This document shows positions 54,368 through 63,888 of a stretch of 64,000 bases of DNA, one piece after another. The position numbers and the translations under genes are program-made. The stretch spans positions 23,538-87,537 of the forward strand of contig PBMG01000010.1 in assembly GCA_002722565.1 (NCBI GenBank), written 5' to 3'. The notes beneath the pieces were generated by a model. It did no database searches. It was not told the origin of the DNA and was given only the letters and a program-made list of their open reading frames with translations. Position 1 is the stretch's first letter. The number at the start of each line of letters is the position of its first letter. This DNA is from Acidimicrobiaceae bacterium. GTDB lineage: Bacteria; Actinomycetota; Acidimicrobiia; Acidimicrobiales; Poriferisodalaceae.

Positions 54368-54406
54368 AGGTCGCGAAAAACAGAGCTAACTATTTTTGGT
54401 AATTGT

Positions 54407-55663
54407 GTGACGATGCCCGACACTAATGACAGCCAAAGCGGCGATAACCTCAACTCCGTGGACCGCGAAGCTGCGCCTAGAAATGGGCGATTTTTTATTG
54501 GAGCTGTTATTGGTGCCGTTGTCGGTGGCCTAGTAGCCGGTCTAATAGTGGTGAGCTTGGGCGACCCTCAGCGAATTTATGTAACCGAAAAGATGGACTC
54601 TGCTGAGGAAGTCGGACGAGCGGTCGCAGGTGTCCTCGATGGTCAAGGGTCTTTAACAACTGTTGCGGTAGATGCAGAGATAGTGTCAGAAAGTGCCACT
54701 ACTCCAGAGGTTGAAAAAACAAGTGCGGATCGTTTGGATGTCAAAGCAGTTTTGGCTGCGGTGGCGCCGACGGTCGTCCAAATCGAAGTTTCGTCTGAGG
54801 ATGGAATTTTTGGCGGAGGACAGGGGACAGGTTTCATCATCAGCGCGGACGGACAAGTGGTGACGAATGCTCACGTCGTCGAAGATGCTGTGAGCATCAA
54901 CGTCATGCTTTCTGATGGGACCGTCAGAACTGCGGAGTTAGTCCAACAAGACCCGACTAGAGATCTTGCGGTTCTCAAGATCGAAGGTAAAGATCTCCCT
55001 GCGGCGAGACTGGGAACATCTGCGGAGGTTGAAGTCGGAGACGAGGTGCTCGCCATAGGAAATGCGTTGGGGCTTGGAGATACGCCATCCGTGACGACTG
55101 GAATTATCTCAGCTCTGGATCGAGAGCTGCAGCTGTCTGGTAATCGACTAACACGACTTATCCAGACTGACGCTGCGATCAACCCTGGTAATTCTGGCGG
55201 CCCTTTGGTTAACGCTAAGGGCGAAGTGATCGGAGTAAATACAGCAATCGCAGGAAATGCTGAAGGCATAGGATTTGCGATATCGATAGACCATGCCCGG
55301 CCTGTTATCGAAACTCTACAAACAGGCGAAGTGCCTAAGCGACCTTTGCTTGGGGTCAACATCATTGATATAGAGATGCTCGATGACACATCGCGAGAGC
55401 AATACAACATTTACGAAGATGTGGAAGCGGGCATAGTCATTGTCGCTTTGACCGAAGATGGCGCTGCTAATGCCGCTGGTCTACAAATAGGTGAAGTTGT
55501 TATTAGGTTCGATGGACTGGAAATCGAAACGGTCCAAGACCTCGTAGACGCTGTACGAGACAGCGAAATCGGACGCACGGTGCGCGTTGAAGTCATAAGC
55601 AACGACGGGTCGATACGAAAAGTCGATGTCGAATTAGGTTTCACAGAAGGCGCTGGGGGTTGA
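54407..55663 (+). CDS. HtrA/DegP-type serine protease with PDZ domain
   Basis: Membrane-anchored quality-control protease of 418 residues. A single transmembrane helix (about residues 27-48, FFIGAVIGAVVGGLVAGLIV) is followed by a linker to about residue 115. The chymotrypsin-like domain has the triad His156 (VVTNAHVVED), Asp186 (DPTRDLAVLK) and Ser263 (INPGNSGGPLVN). A PDZ domain covers about 310-410 (DGAANAAGLQIGEVVIRFDG). The protease faces outside. Start GTG 54407 or ATG 54413. Confidence 0.93.
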   Translation: MTMPDTNDSQSGDNLNSVDREAAPRNGRFFIGAVIGAVVGGLVAGLIVVSLGDPQRIYVTEKMDSAEEVGRAVAGVLDGQGSLTTVAVDAEIVSESATTPEVEKTSADRLDVKAVLAAVAPTVVQIEVSSEDGIFGGGQGTGFIISADGQVVTNAHVVEDAVSINVMLSDGTVRTAELVQQDPTRDLAVLKIEGKDLPAARLGTSAEVEVGDEVLAIGNALGLGDTPSVTTGIISALDRELQLSGNRLTRLIQTDAAINPGNSGGPLVNAKGEVIGVNTAIAGNAEGIGFAISIDHARPVIETLQTGEVPKRPLLGVNIIDIEMLDDTSREQYNIYEDVEAGIVIVALTEDGAANAAGLQIGEVVIRFDGLEIETVQDLVDAVRDSEIGRTVRVEVISNDGSIRKVDVELGFTEGAGG

Positions 55664-55756
55664 ACCCGAAATCGCTTGTCGATTGATCCGACGTCGGCAC
55701 CTAAATTTCGCGATACTTCCTGTCAACCATTCTTTTCACCAATAGCTGGAGGCAGC

Positions 55757-56587
55757 ATGTCCAAGCGCACCTTTGATACTGGAACCGAAGATATTCAAAC
55801 TGAAATTTCGGAAGGAGTGATGACGATCACTCTGAACCGGCCAGAGCGAAGAAATGCTATGTCAGACGCAATGCTCAAAGGACTAGTGGCGTCGCTTGAT
55901 GACGCTGAAACTTCAACTGACGTGGGGGCGGTGTTGCTAACGGGTGCTGGCGGTGCTTTTTGTGCTGGTGGCGATGTAAAAGGAATGGCGGAGGCTGGTG
56001 GCGAAGGTGGTGATAGCGCCCTTCAATACGATGCTCGAGTTCATCTACAGCGACGCAATCAGCGTGATACGGCAGGCAAGCTGTATGAATTGCCGAAGCC
56101 CACAATTGCAGCACTGCCAGGTCCAGCAGCGGGCGCAGGTTTGTCGATAGCGCTGTCTTGTGATCTCAGATATGGGTCACCTAATGCGATACTCACAACA
56201 GCGTTTGCTCGAGTCGGATTCAGCGGAGACTATGGCGGAACCTATTTCATGAGCCGACTCATAGGGTCAGCGAAGGCCCGAGAGCTGTATTTCCTGTCCG
56301 AAAAGGTTGACATGTTAGAAGCAGAACGACTTGGCCTAGTGAACGGCGTCTTTTCTGAAGAGTCACTTCAGGAGGAAGTCACATTGATTGCGAAAAGATT
56401 GGCGCAAGGTCCGACTGTGGCGTACAGGTACATGAAGGAAAATCTAAATCGGGCAGTGAACGGTGAAATGGGTGAATGCTTAGATATGGAGGCGGCCCAC
56501 CATATCCACTGTGGCCAAACCGATGATCATAAGGAAGCTGCACAAGCCTTTGTTGACAAACGAGAACCGGTGTTCAAGGGTCGATAA
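55757..56587 (+). CDS. enoyl-CoA hydratase/isomerase family protein
   Basis: Crotonase-fold enzyme of 276 residues. MTITLNRPERRNAMSDAML begins it. GAVLLTGAGGAFCAGGDVKGMA is the oxyanion-hole loop, and LPGPAAGAGLSIALSCDLRYGS the second one. ILTTAFARVGFSGDYGGTYFMSRLIG has Gly and Asp at the places of the usual catalytic Glu pair, so hydration activity is uncertain and another crotonase reaction is possible. The frame is open from 55676, but ATG 55757 has GGAGG at best distance. It lies between htrA and the aminotransferase. Confidence 0.88.
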   Translation: MSKRTFDTGTEDIQTEISEGVMTITLNRPERRNAMSDAMLKGLVASLDDAETSTDVGAVLLTGAGGAFCAGGDVKGMAEAGGEGGDSALQYDARVHLQRRNQRDTAGKLYELPKPTIAALPGPAAGAGLSIALSCDLRYGSPNAILTTAFARVGFSGDYGGTYFMSRLIGSAKARELYFLSEKVDMLEAERLGLVNGVFSEESLQEEVTLIAKRLAQGPTVAYRYMKENLNRAVNGEMGECLDMEAAHHIHCGQTDDHKEAAQAFVDKREPVFKGR

Positions 56588-56624
56588 GTCACTCAAACAC
56601 CGCGCTTAAGGGTCCGAATCGGGA

Positions 56625-56630
56625 TACCTT
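56625..56630 (+). promoter_or_regulatory. putative -10 element of a leaderless promoter
   Basis: TACCTT ends seven bases before the GTG of the aminotransferase gene at 56638. Confidence 0.45.
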
Positions 56631-56637
56631 CGAAATA

Positions 56638-57816
56638 GTGAGTGGCCGGACCTTCATACAAAACCCAGGACCAACCAATATTCCAGAGCGAATCCTCCGA
56701 GCTATGGCCAGACCTGCCGTGGACTTCGGAACCGAAGAATTTGGGTTGCTATTGGGTTCGTCCTTGAAGACCCTCAATGAATACATGGCTAATTCAGGAC
56801 CGTTGATTGGCTATACAAGTACCGGACATGGAGCGTGGGAGGCGACAGTCACCAACTTGTTCGATGTTGGAGCCTCCGTGCTGCTATGTGACAGTGGCCA
56901 TTTCAGTCACCGGTGGGGAGAGATGTGTGAAGCCCATGGGCTAGATGTGCAATGGTTTGAAACGAGCTGGCAACGAGGAGTTGACCCCGAGGCCCTCCGA
57001 GATGCTTTATCGACCGAATCAGGTACGAAGATTGAAGGTGTGCTGGTTGCGCACACGGAAACATCAACTGGTGTGACTTCGGATTTAGCGGCGATCAGGG
57101 CTGTATTGGATGACTTGAATCATTCAGCTTTGCTTGTTGTTGATTCGATAGCGTCCTTTGGTTGCGCTCCCTTAGACGTTGACGAACTAGGCGTGGATGC
57201 ATGTTTGGCCGTTAGTCAGAAGGGTTTGATGATGCCCGTCGGGCTTGCGTTTAGCGGGATTAGCGAACGAGCAGTAGAAGTCGCCTACGCAAATCCCCGA
57301 CGCAGATTTTACTGGGACTGGAGACGCCGTTTAGAAGTTGAGGGATACCGCACTTTTTGTGGAACGCCGCCGATACACCACATTTTTGGGCTTCATGAAG
57401 CGTTGAGTATGTTCGAAGAAGAAGGTGGGATTCGCGCCGTAACCAATAGACATCGACGTTTAGCAACAGCAGTACGAGCGGCTGTCCACGCATGGAGTGG
57501 AGCGGGTGCTGTCGAATTCAACGCCGTTAACGAAAACGAACGTGCGGATAGTGTCACATGTGTGCGAGTCGGTCCTGAGTATGACGCTGACCAAGTCATC
57601 GAAGTAGCTAGAGACAAATACAACTTGACGATGGGCAGGGGCATTGGCCCTTTAGCTGGTTCCGCGTTTCGGATTGGACACCTCGGCGATCTTAACGTGC
57701 CAATGGTTCTTGGAGCTTTGGGGGCTATAGAGGCTTCCTTGCGAACCTGTCGCATACCCATAGGCAGTGGTGGGCTAGAGGCTGCCGCTGAAGAACTAAG
57801 TGATGTGAGTAGTTAG
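56638..57816 (+). CDS. class V aminotransferase (serine/alanine-glyoxylate type)
   Basis: PLP enzyme of 392 residues. FIQNPGPTNIPERILRAMARP is the N-terminal substrate loop of alanine-glyoxylate and serine-glyoxylate aminotransferases. LLVVDSIASFGCAPLDVDELGVDACLAVSQKGLM contains the PLP-binding Asp and the Schiff-base Lys in SQKGLM. SAFRIGHLGDLNVPMVLGALGAIE carries the carboxylate-binding Arg. It probably passes an amino group from Ser or Ala to glyoxylate; with the glycerate kinase at 22820 this could be part of glyoxylate or serine turnover. A CinA-like gene follows directly. Confidence 0.92.
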   Translation: MSGRTFIQNPGPTNIPERILRAMARPAVDFGTEEFGLLLGSSLKTLNEYMANSGPLIGYTSTGHGAWEATVTNLFDVGASVLLCDSGHFSHRWGEMCEAHGLDVQWFETSWQRGVDPEALRDALSTESGTKIEGVLVAHTETSTGVTSDLAAIRAVLDDLNHSALLVVDSIASFGCAPLDVDELGVDACLAVSQKGLMMPVGLAFSGISERAVEVAYANPRRRFYWDWRRRLEVEGYRTFCGTPPIHHIFGLHEALSMFEEEGGIRAVTNRHRRLATAVRAAVHAWSGAGAVEFNAVNENERADSVTCVRVGPEYDADQVIEVARDKYNLTMGRGIGPLAGSAFRIGHLGDLNVPMVLGALGAIEASLRTCRIPIGSGGLEAAAEELSDVSS

Positions 57817-58326
57817 ATGTCTCCCACCAGTTCGATGAGTAGTAGCGAGAGGTTGGGATTGATAGACCAAATCCACGACTCATCTCTGTCGATCGTCATC
57901 GCGGTAACAGGGGGAGGAGTTGCCGCTATTTCAGACTTATTGCTTGTGCCCGGTGCCTCTCGAACAGTGATAGAGGCAGTCGTTCCGTACTCATTTCAAG
58001 CGTTGTCGCGTTTAGTCGGTTACTCCCCAGAGCAGGCTGTCTCCGAAGAAGTCGCTGAGAAGATGGCGTTCGCATGCCTTCGGAGAGCACGAGAACTATC
58101 AGATAACGATGGACTGATAGCTGGAGTAGCTTGCACCGCTGCCTTAGTAACTGACCGTCAGCGACGGGGAGACAATCGTGCTCATATCGCAGTGGCTACC
58201 TCTGAAGGTTCCTCATCGTCCAATGTCCCCTTAGAGAAAGGGTTGAACGACCGAGCGACAGAGGACCGGATTGTGTCCGACGCTGTCCTCCAAATGATTG
58301 GAATCGCGGCAAAGGTGGCTGAATAG
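57817..58326 (+). CDS. CinA C-terminal-domain-like protein
   Basis: A 169-residue protein that starts at the base after the aminotransferase stop. SIVIAVTGGGVAAISDLLLVPGASRTVIEAVVPYSFQAL matches the core of the CinA C-terminal (NMN amidohydrolase) family, with GGG, PGASR and the VPY segment. GLIAGVACTAALVTDRQRRGDNRAHIAV follows and is typical too. Compared with standard CinA_C there is a divergent pattern also found in stand-alone eukaryotic and bacterial relatives. Deamidase activity on NMN is possible but not certain. It is in one unit with the genes on both sides. Confidence 0.82.
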   Translation: MSPTSSMSSSERLGLIDQIHDSSLSIVIAVTGGGVAAISDLLLVPGASRTVIEAVVPYSFQALSRLVGYSPEQAVSEEVAEKMAFACLRRARELSDNDGLIAGVACTAALVTDRQRRGDNRAHIAVATSEGSSSSNVPLEKGLNDRATEDRIVSDAVLQMIGIAAKVAE

Positions 58327-58332
58327 CGAAGT

Positions 58333-59523
58333 GTGAGCAAGAATCTCCGTATGGCTAGACGCAACAAACATCACATTCCGCAAACAGCTGAGGGGTTTGA
58401 TGCTGCATGGTTCACTCTGGTCATAGGGTCAAAATATGAAGGCGTAGTAACTAATGTCACGACCGAAACTATTGGTGAAGGGATTGGTTTCTTAGGCGAA
58501 CTGCATCGATGCACTCTGACTTGGCAGGGCGGGACCGAAGCACCGTCGTCAGTGATTGTCAAAATACCCTCGAAGGTTGCAAAGAACCGTTCTCTTGGCG
58601 AAGGCTTGGCTGTATACGAACGTGAGATTCGTGTTTACAGAGACATGAGCGGGTATCTAGGGATTCCAATGCCGGAGTTTATTTGGGCAGAATATGACCC
58701 CAATCCAGCGCCATGGCTGGAAACGTTCTTCACGTTTTTGTTTCGAAAACTTCCTGTCGTCGCTGTAAGTCGAGTGCTTGATCTTCTCTTGCTAATTGGG
58801 GCGAAGAGTCCTCGGAGATATCTATTGATGATGGAAGATATCAATGATGCTCGTCCGCCCAGCCAAATTGGTGGTGGGTCAATAGACGATGCGCTTGTTG
58901 GTCTCGATTTGTTGGCGCGGTTCCATGCTCACAATTGGAACCAGACGGAACGCAGAGACGCCCACCCAATTGTTTGGAGTGTGGGACACGTACCCAAAGT
59001 CGTCCAGGCCAGTTATCGACGAAATCGAACTGCCTTTGTTGAACGGTTTGGTGCTCTTATTGGAGAAGACATGGTCGCCAAGATGGATGAAGTTCAGGAT
59101 CAACTTCCTGAACTATCCCGTCGGATGGAACGAGACCCCTGGACCCTTTGCCATGGTGATTATCGGCTAGACAATTTGATGTTCCGTTCTGATGGACGAA
59201 CAACGGTGCTTGATTGGCAGGGACTTGCATGGGGAAGACCTGGTTGGGAGGTTGCGTACTTTATTACCACCGCCTTAGAACCGCATCACCGAGCCGAAGA
59301 GCAAACGATGTTGTCCCGATATCACGAAACACTCGTAGCTGCGGGAGTAAGTGACTACAGCTTCGATGACTTACTAGAAGATGTCACTGTCTCGAAAGCA
59401 ATTCTTGCGCACCGCATGGTCGCGGGAGATGACCTGCTAGATACCGAAACGGAACACGCCGATAGTGATTTCATCGAGGTGATCGTTAAAAGAGTAGTTG
59501 GGTGGGTTGACCTCAGCTCTTAG
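58333..59523 (+). CDS. APH/CHK-like kinase family protein
   Basis: A 396-residue kinase-fold protein of the broad aminoglycoside phosphotransferase / ecdysteroid-kinase-like group, common in acyl-CoA or sterol degrading actinobacteria. GFLGELHRCTLTWQGGTEAP and SVIVKIPSKVAKNRS form the N-lobe with the ATP-binding Lys. TLCHGDYRLDNLMFRSDGRTTVLDWQGL contains the catalytic HGD, Asn and metal-binding Asp. The substrate is unknown. It starts with GTG at 58333, six bases after the CinA-like stop, and its 3' end overlaps the CoA transferase gene by four bases, convergent. Confidence 0.85.
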   Translation: MSKNLRMARRNKHHIPQTAEGFDAAWFTLVIGSKYEGVVTNVTTETIGEGIGFLGELHRCTLTWQGGTEAPSSVIVKIPSKVAKNRSLGEGLAVYEREIRVYRDMSGYLGIPMPEFIWAEYDPNPAPWLETFFTFLFRKLPVVAVSRVLDLLLLIGAKSPRRYLLMMEDINDARPPSQIGGGSIDDALVGLDLLARFHAHNWNQTERRDAHPIVWSVGHVPKVVQASYRRNRTAFVERFGALIGEDMVAKMDEVQDQLPELSRRMERDPWTLCHGDYRLDNLMFRSDGRTTVLDWQGLAWGRPGWEVAYFITTALEPHHRAEEQTMLSRYHETLVAAGVSDYSFDDLLEDVTVSKAILAHRMVAGDDLLDTETEHADSDFIEVIVKRVVGWVDLSS

Positions 59524-61859
59524 CTAAATAGTCCGTCGCCTATACCTTCCGCCACCTCATCCACCTCCATGCCGGCAAGTTGGGGCCACACTTCGAAGTT
59601 GTGTTCACCCAAATACGATGGAGACAACAGATTTGTAGGTGGCCGAACGCCGTCGATCAAAGATGGAAATGTGTCGACCATGCGCTTTCCGAAAATAGGA
59701 TGTTCTACATGGCGCCAGAATTCTCTTGCAGACAGTTGAGGATCTTCTTGCACAAGGTGGCCAGCGTTTTGGACCATCCCAGCAGGAACCCGTATCGACT
59801 GTAGAAGTTCAACCACAGCGACCGACTCTCTAGCGCTTACCCAGTCTGAAATCACTTGGTCAATCTCTTCTCTGTGGTGTTGCCGTTCGGTCTCACTTAA
59901 CAGGGGTTCCAAAAGGTCGGATTCCAGTAACAGACACAAGCGTTCCCATTGGTCGTCGTTGGACGCTGTGATAGCGACGTAACCATCGAGAGATTGGTAG
60001 ACCTCGTTAGGAACATGATCGTGCAGTCCATCACGATTGCCGTTCGGTTGAGCTGCAACATCGTTAGATAAATAATTGAGTGCCGCCGGACCGATTGAGT
60101 AGGTACCAACCTCTAATTGCGCCATATCTATATGTTGACCCAAACCAGATGTATCGCGTTCAAGTAGAGCTGCCATGGTGGAAGTAGCGGCAGCAAACCC
60201 AGCGAGATGATCGTTGAGAGAGAAGCCAGGCCCGACATCCCCGCGGTCAGCGAAGTTCGTAAGATGCGTGATTCCGCAAATAGCATGAACAGTTGGAGCA
60301 TACGAAATTACGTGACTCCAGGGACCATCGTGTCCGCACCCAGACATTGACACGTAAACCAGTCGAGGGTTCCAAGCCTTGACGGTCTCCCAATCAAGAC
60401 CCCACCCGTCTAATACTCCTGAGCTGTAGTTCTCAATTAGGACATCGCAGTTCTCTATCAACCTGCGAATCGTTTTAAGCGCTTCGGGATGCTTCATGTC
60501 AAGAGTAGCGCTGCGTTTTCCGCGTCCCCAGACGAAGTAGTACGGATAATCGGGACGATTTACGAGAGTGCTGTGTTCCTCGTTCTGCACTCGAATGACG
60601 TCCGCCCCTAAATCCGCCAGCATCCGAGTAGCAAATGGACCTGCCAACACCCAAGTCAGGTCCAGAACTCGGAGACCCTTAAGCGGAAGTGAAGGATCTG
60701 ATTCTTCGGATGAGCCGTTGACGTCTACCTGCTCGACTTGTGACCAACGATCGATGACCTCCTCAATCTGAGTTTCTGACCTTGGAGGAGGCCTAAGAGG
60801 ACTTGCTGGGGTACGAGAAAATCGGACGAGTCGCCCAGGCTGCCGAACAGAAGACATCTGATTCTGGGAGAAGAAATTTCGGTGTTCGAACTGTGGGCTA
60901 GCGCAGGCTTCTCCGATCTCGTGGACAGCGCCGATAGCGACGTGCTGCTCTTGTGCCTTGCCCCAAAGGTCCATTGCGTTGTGTCTTTGCACCCAGTTCC
61001 GCATTGTGTCCATAGCGGCGTCGATTTGTTCTAATAGTTCTTCGACGTCGTAACCCAACCACTCATGACCTTCTTCGAATCCCTCGTCAACCATCATCTG
61101 AAACGCATGATCGGGAGTTGGTGTGAGTGTGATCATCATGTGACCGTTTCGGCACGGAGCTAGGTCATAGGCTCGAAGCCAGTGAAGCGCCCCTTGGCGT
61201 GGAGCGATTTTTGGGAGTGGAAGCACATCGTCGAATAACCATTGCATCAAAATATTCTCGACAGACCCGCTCACAGTTTCATGAATAGATAAGTCGTAGT
61301 GTCGACCCACCCCTTCCCTGCGAACCCTGAACAACCCTGAAAGCGCGCATAACAAAGCCATGAAGCCCGCGTAGTTGTAAGTCTGCCGGCCCCACACGTT
61401 CAAAGGTTTGTCCGGTAATCCGCCCACCGATAAGAAGCCTCCCAACGCGGCGGCTGTTAAATCAGAACCTACCCAATCCGCACGAGGTCCCGTGCGTCCG
61501 AAAGGTGTGATCGAAACTTGAACCAATCTAGGGTTTTCGGCGATTAGGTCTGAGTGGTCAATACTCAGAGCGGCTAGATCGCCAGGGTCTGCGGTTTCAA
61601 CAATCAGATCTGCGTCGGCTGCCAGTGTCCGATACTTTTTGCGCCCTGCCTCTGTTTCCAAGTCAATGACATGGCTTTCTTTACCGCTGTCATACCACCA
61701 GTCTAGGACGCCCCCATTTTCGATTTTCATAGACTGTCCGGAGGAACCTTCGTCTGTCACCCTGATCACGTCTGCGCCGAACTCTGTGAGGAGCTTGGTG
61801 GCAAATCTGCCTGAATCGCCTGTCAGGTCTATGACCCGGAGGCCTGAAAGTAAGCTCAT
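59520..61859 (-). CDS. class III CoA transferase with two fused CaiB/BaiF domains
   Basis: A 779-residue protein formed of two CaiB/BaiF domains in tandem (about 1-370 and 395-770). Domain one begins LRVIDLTGDSGRFATKLLTEFGADVIRV and has the GVGRHYDLSIHETVSG block; domain two begins LRVLDLTWVLAGPFATRMLADLGADVIRV and has GLGQHIDMAQLEVGTYS. Both keep the Asp that forms the acyl-enzyme anhydride. Domain two is closer to the family consensus, and domain one may be degenerate or structural, because the usual enzyme is an interlocked homodimer. It probably transfers CoA between carboxylic acids. It is coupled to the LLM gene by ATGA. Confidence 0.92.
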   Translation of the reverse strand: MSLLSGLRVIDLTGDSGRFATKLLTEFGADVIRVTDEGSSGQSMKIENGGVLDWWYDSGKESHVIDLETEAGRKKYRTLAADADLIVETADPGDLAALSIDHSDLIAENPRLVQVSITPFGRTGPRADWVGSDLTAAALGGFLSVGGLPDKPLNVWGRQTYNYAGFMALLCALSGLFRVRREGVGRHYDLSIHETVSGSVENILMQWLFDDVLPLPKIAPRQGALHWLRAYDLAPCRNGHMMITLTPTPDHAFQMMVDEGFEEGHEWLGYDVEELLEQIDAAMDTMRNWVQRHNAMDLWGKAQEQHVAIGAVHEIGEACASPQFEHRNFFSQNQMSSVRQPGRLVRFSRTPASPLRPPPRSETQIEEVIDRWSQVEQVDVNGSSEESDPSLPLKGLRVLDLTWVLAGPFATRMLADLGADVIRVQNEEHSTLVNRPDYPYYFVWGRGKRSATLDMKHPEALKTIRRLIENCDVLIENYSSGVLDGWGLDWETVKAWNPRLVYVSMSGCGHDGPWSHVISYAPTVHAICGITHLTNFADRGDVGPGFSLNDHLAGFAAATSTMAALLERDTSGLGQHIDMAQLEVGTYSIGPAALNYLSNDVAAQPNGNRDGLHDHVPNEVYQSLDGYVAITASNDDQWERLCLLLESDLLEPLLSETERQHHREEIDQVISDWVSARESVAVVELLQSIRVPAGMVQNAGHLVQEDPQLSAREFWRHVEHPIFGKRMVDTFPSLIDGVRPPTNLLSPSYLGEHNFEVWPQLAGMEVDEVAEGIGDGLFS

Positions 61860-62689
61860 GAATCGATGAATGTCTCGGCGAAAGAGGTGATCGTGTCTCT
61901 GATTTCTGCGACGTCTCCGGTATTGCAGGACAACACAATGTCGGTTACTCCAACTTCGTCGTACGCATCAATCAGTTCTGAATTGGTGCTATCAAAATCA
62001 CGCCGTACCTGAATAGGGAAGCCACTTACAGAACGTCCTGCAGCAGCCAGTTCATCTCGTATAACAGGCAGTCGTTTCAGTATCCCATCAGGGGAAAGGC
62101 CAAGTGGATGCCAACCGTTGCCTAGTTGGCCGACTCGCCTCAGAGCCGGGCCTCGATTGCCACCGATTACGATAGGTGGGTGAGGCTTTTGAAATGTCTT
62201 CGGAGAGCTAACGACGTTCTCGAAGTCCCAGTAGGTGCCGTTGAAACTTGCTTCTGTTTCGGTCCAAAGAGCTACTAATACCTGTATGAACTCGTTGCTG
62301 TATTGGCCTCGATCCTGATACTCGGACCCCAAGATTTCGTTCTCTTCGGGCAAGCTGCCAACGCCCAGGCCAAGAGTTATTCTCCCACCAGATAGGTGAT
62401 CCAAGGTCGCGATTTCTTTGGCGAGAACCATGGGATGTAGGTAGGGCATTACCAAAACACTGGTGCCGAGAGTCGCTGTTTGAGTTTGCGAGGCCAGCCA
62501 AGTCAAAGTGATCAAAGCATCGTGGTAGGGAGCTTGGCCCAACCGGTCGTGGACGTAACCCACATTGATCACATGATGGTTTACCCAAAGTGAATCGAAT
62601 CCAAGTTGTTCTGCTAGCACTCCTAGTTCTACAACTTGATGAGGGTCGGCTACACCGAAGTTGTTCGGAAGAGTGAACCCGAACTTCAT
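61856..62689 (-). CDS. LLM-class F420-dependent oxidoreductase
   Basis: TIM-barrel flavin or F420 enzyme of 277 residues. MKFGFTLPNNFGVADPHQVVELGVLAEQLGFDSLWVNHH is the standard N-terminus. LGTSVLVMPYLHPMVLAKEIATLDHLSGGRITLGLGVG is the core signature, and HPPIVIGGNRGPALRRVGQLGNGWHPLG the cofactor-binding end. It most resembles the F420-dependent rather than the FMN luciferase group. AGGAG six bases before the ATG. It overlaps the CoA transferase gene (ATGA) and likely oxidises or reduces a group on the same substrate family. Confidence 0.9.
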   Translation of the reverse strand: MKFGFTLPNNFGVADPHQVVELGVLAEQLGFDSLWVNHHVINVGYVHDRLGQAPYHDALITLTWLASQTQTATLGTSVLVMPYLHPMVLAKEIATLDHLSGGRITLGLGVGSLPEENEILGSEYQDRGQYSNEFIQVLVALWTETEASFNGTYWDFENVVSSPKTFQKPHPPIVIGGNRGPALRRVGQLGNGWHPLGLSPDGILKRLPVIRDELAAAGRSVSGFPIQVRRDFDSTNSELIDAYDEVGVTDIVLSCNTGDVAEIRDTITSFAETFIDS

Positions 62690-62702
62690 TGATAGCTCCT
62701 TT

Positions 62703-63821
62703 CTATACAGCGCAGTTCGCTGCCAGACTAGCTATGGACGTCCCTCTCCTAGGTTGTCGAATCTGGTGGCGATCTAAGCCGTTAGTTGTATATCCAAAAG
62801 ACAGACCGGTTTTTGGATCACAGAAGGCTATTTGTCCGCCAACACCGTTATGTCCGAAAGCCATTGATGAGACGGTACGGCCAAGGCCTCGCCGGTTGCT
62901 GAGGCCATCGTCCCCAGCGAGAATTACCCCAAGCCCTCGGTTGGCAGGCACACCCATAGGGTCAGGCAAGTTGTTGTGCACTTGGCCAGTGGCGTTCGCC
63001 AGCATTTGTGGTTCCCATAGTTCCTCGAGATTGTGGAGCAGTGCTTGATAAAACATCGCTAAGTCTGCGGCGCGTCCGTACCCGCCGCCGCCGGGTACTC
63101 CAACCTCTCGAGTGTGTGGATCATTGAAACGAATGATTGTTTCGTCGGTGACTTCACTTGGAGGCATCTCCCGTACTCCGAAGACAGCTTCTAATTCGTC
63201 TGGAGAAGCTTCACCCTCGCAGAGTGTCAGATCTGCCATGTTCTCTTGTTGATCCAGACTGAACCCAAGTATCCGTGGCAGCCCCAGCGGCTCGGTTATC
63301 CGACGGTGAACCTCATCTGTATGTGAATGACCCGTCACCACATGGATTATCTCAGCGAGAACCCAATGAGCACTCGTCGCGTGGTATTCGTATCGGCTGC
63401 CTGGTTCCCAATTAAGACGCCACTCAGCCATTCTTCGGCGACGACTCTCGGAATCGGACCACACATCAGGACCCATAGGGGCATGAGGGAAACCGGCAGT
63501 ATGTAGCAATACCTGTTCCAAAGTGATACCCGCTTTCCCGTTCTCCGCAAATTCTGGAATTAGAGAGGCAATCGGGGCGTTTAGCTCTAAAGCGTCTTCG
63601 CTTAGTAGCTGCCAAACAGTTGCGGCGACAAATGGCTTTGTCGCAGAGAAGAAGCAATATCTGGTTTCAGGTGACGCATCACCAATCGTTTCATCAAAAA
63701 CAATTTCCCCATCGAAGCCGATAGCGAATTGGCAGCTAGGAAGCAGGCCTTCGCTGACTTCCCGAGTGCAACGATCTACTAGTTCGGCGACTCGATCTTG
63801 GTCAATATCATGTTTCCTCAT
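62703..63821 (-). CDS. beta-lactamase-fold serine hydrolase (class C-like esterase)
   Basis: A 372-residue protein of the beta-lactamase / penicillin-binding / EstB family. The nucleophile motif is FFSATKPFVAA (SxxK). LLHTAGFPHAP is the HTAG loop. The second motif, normally YxN, reads YHA in YEYHATSAHWV, so only the Tyr is kept. FGHNGVGGQIAFCDPKTGLSFGYTTNG holds HNG in place of KTG, as in many esterases of the group. No signal peptide is seen, so it is probably a cytoplasmic esterase. It is 13 bases upstream of the LLM gene and may head the LLM-CoA transferase unit. Confidence 0.87.
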   Translation of the reverse strand: MRKHDIDQDRVAELVDRCTREVSEGLLPSCQFAIGFDGEIVFDETIGDASPETRYCFFSATKPFVAATVWQLLSEDALELNAPIASLIPEFAENGKAGITLEQVLLHTAGFPHAPMGPDVWSDSESRRRRMAEWRLNWEPGSRYEYHATSAHWVLAEIIHVVTGHSHTDEVHRRITEPLGLPRILGFSLDQQENMADLTLCEGEASPDELEAVFGVREMPPSEVTDETIIRFNDPHTREVGVPGGGGYGRAADLAMFYQALLHNLEELWEPQMLANATGQVHNNLPDPMGVPANRGLGVILAGDDGLSNRRGLGRTVSSMAFGHNGVGGQIAFCDPKTGLSFGYTTNGLDRHQIRQPRRGTSIASLAANCAV

Positions 63822-63888
63822 TCCCTTGGCCTAGCACTCACTGGCCCACTGCGTCTCAAAAACCTGGATCAGAATGCAAACCAATAAC

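Noticed and set aside
54871..55410. 179-codon open frame on the minus strand
   Set aside because: Antisense to the HtrA protease domain, no recognisable features.
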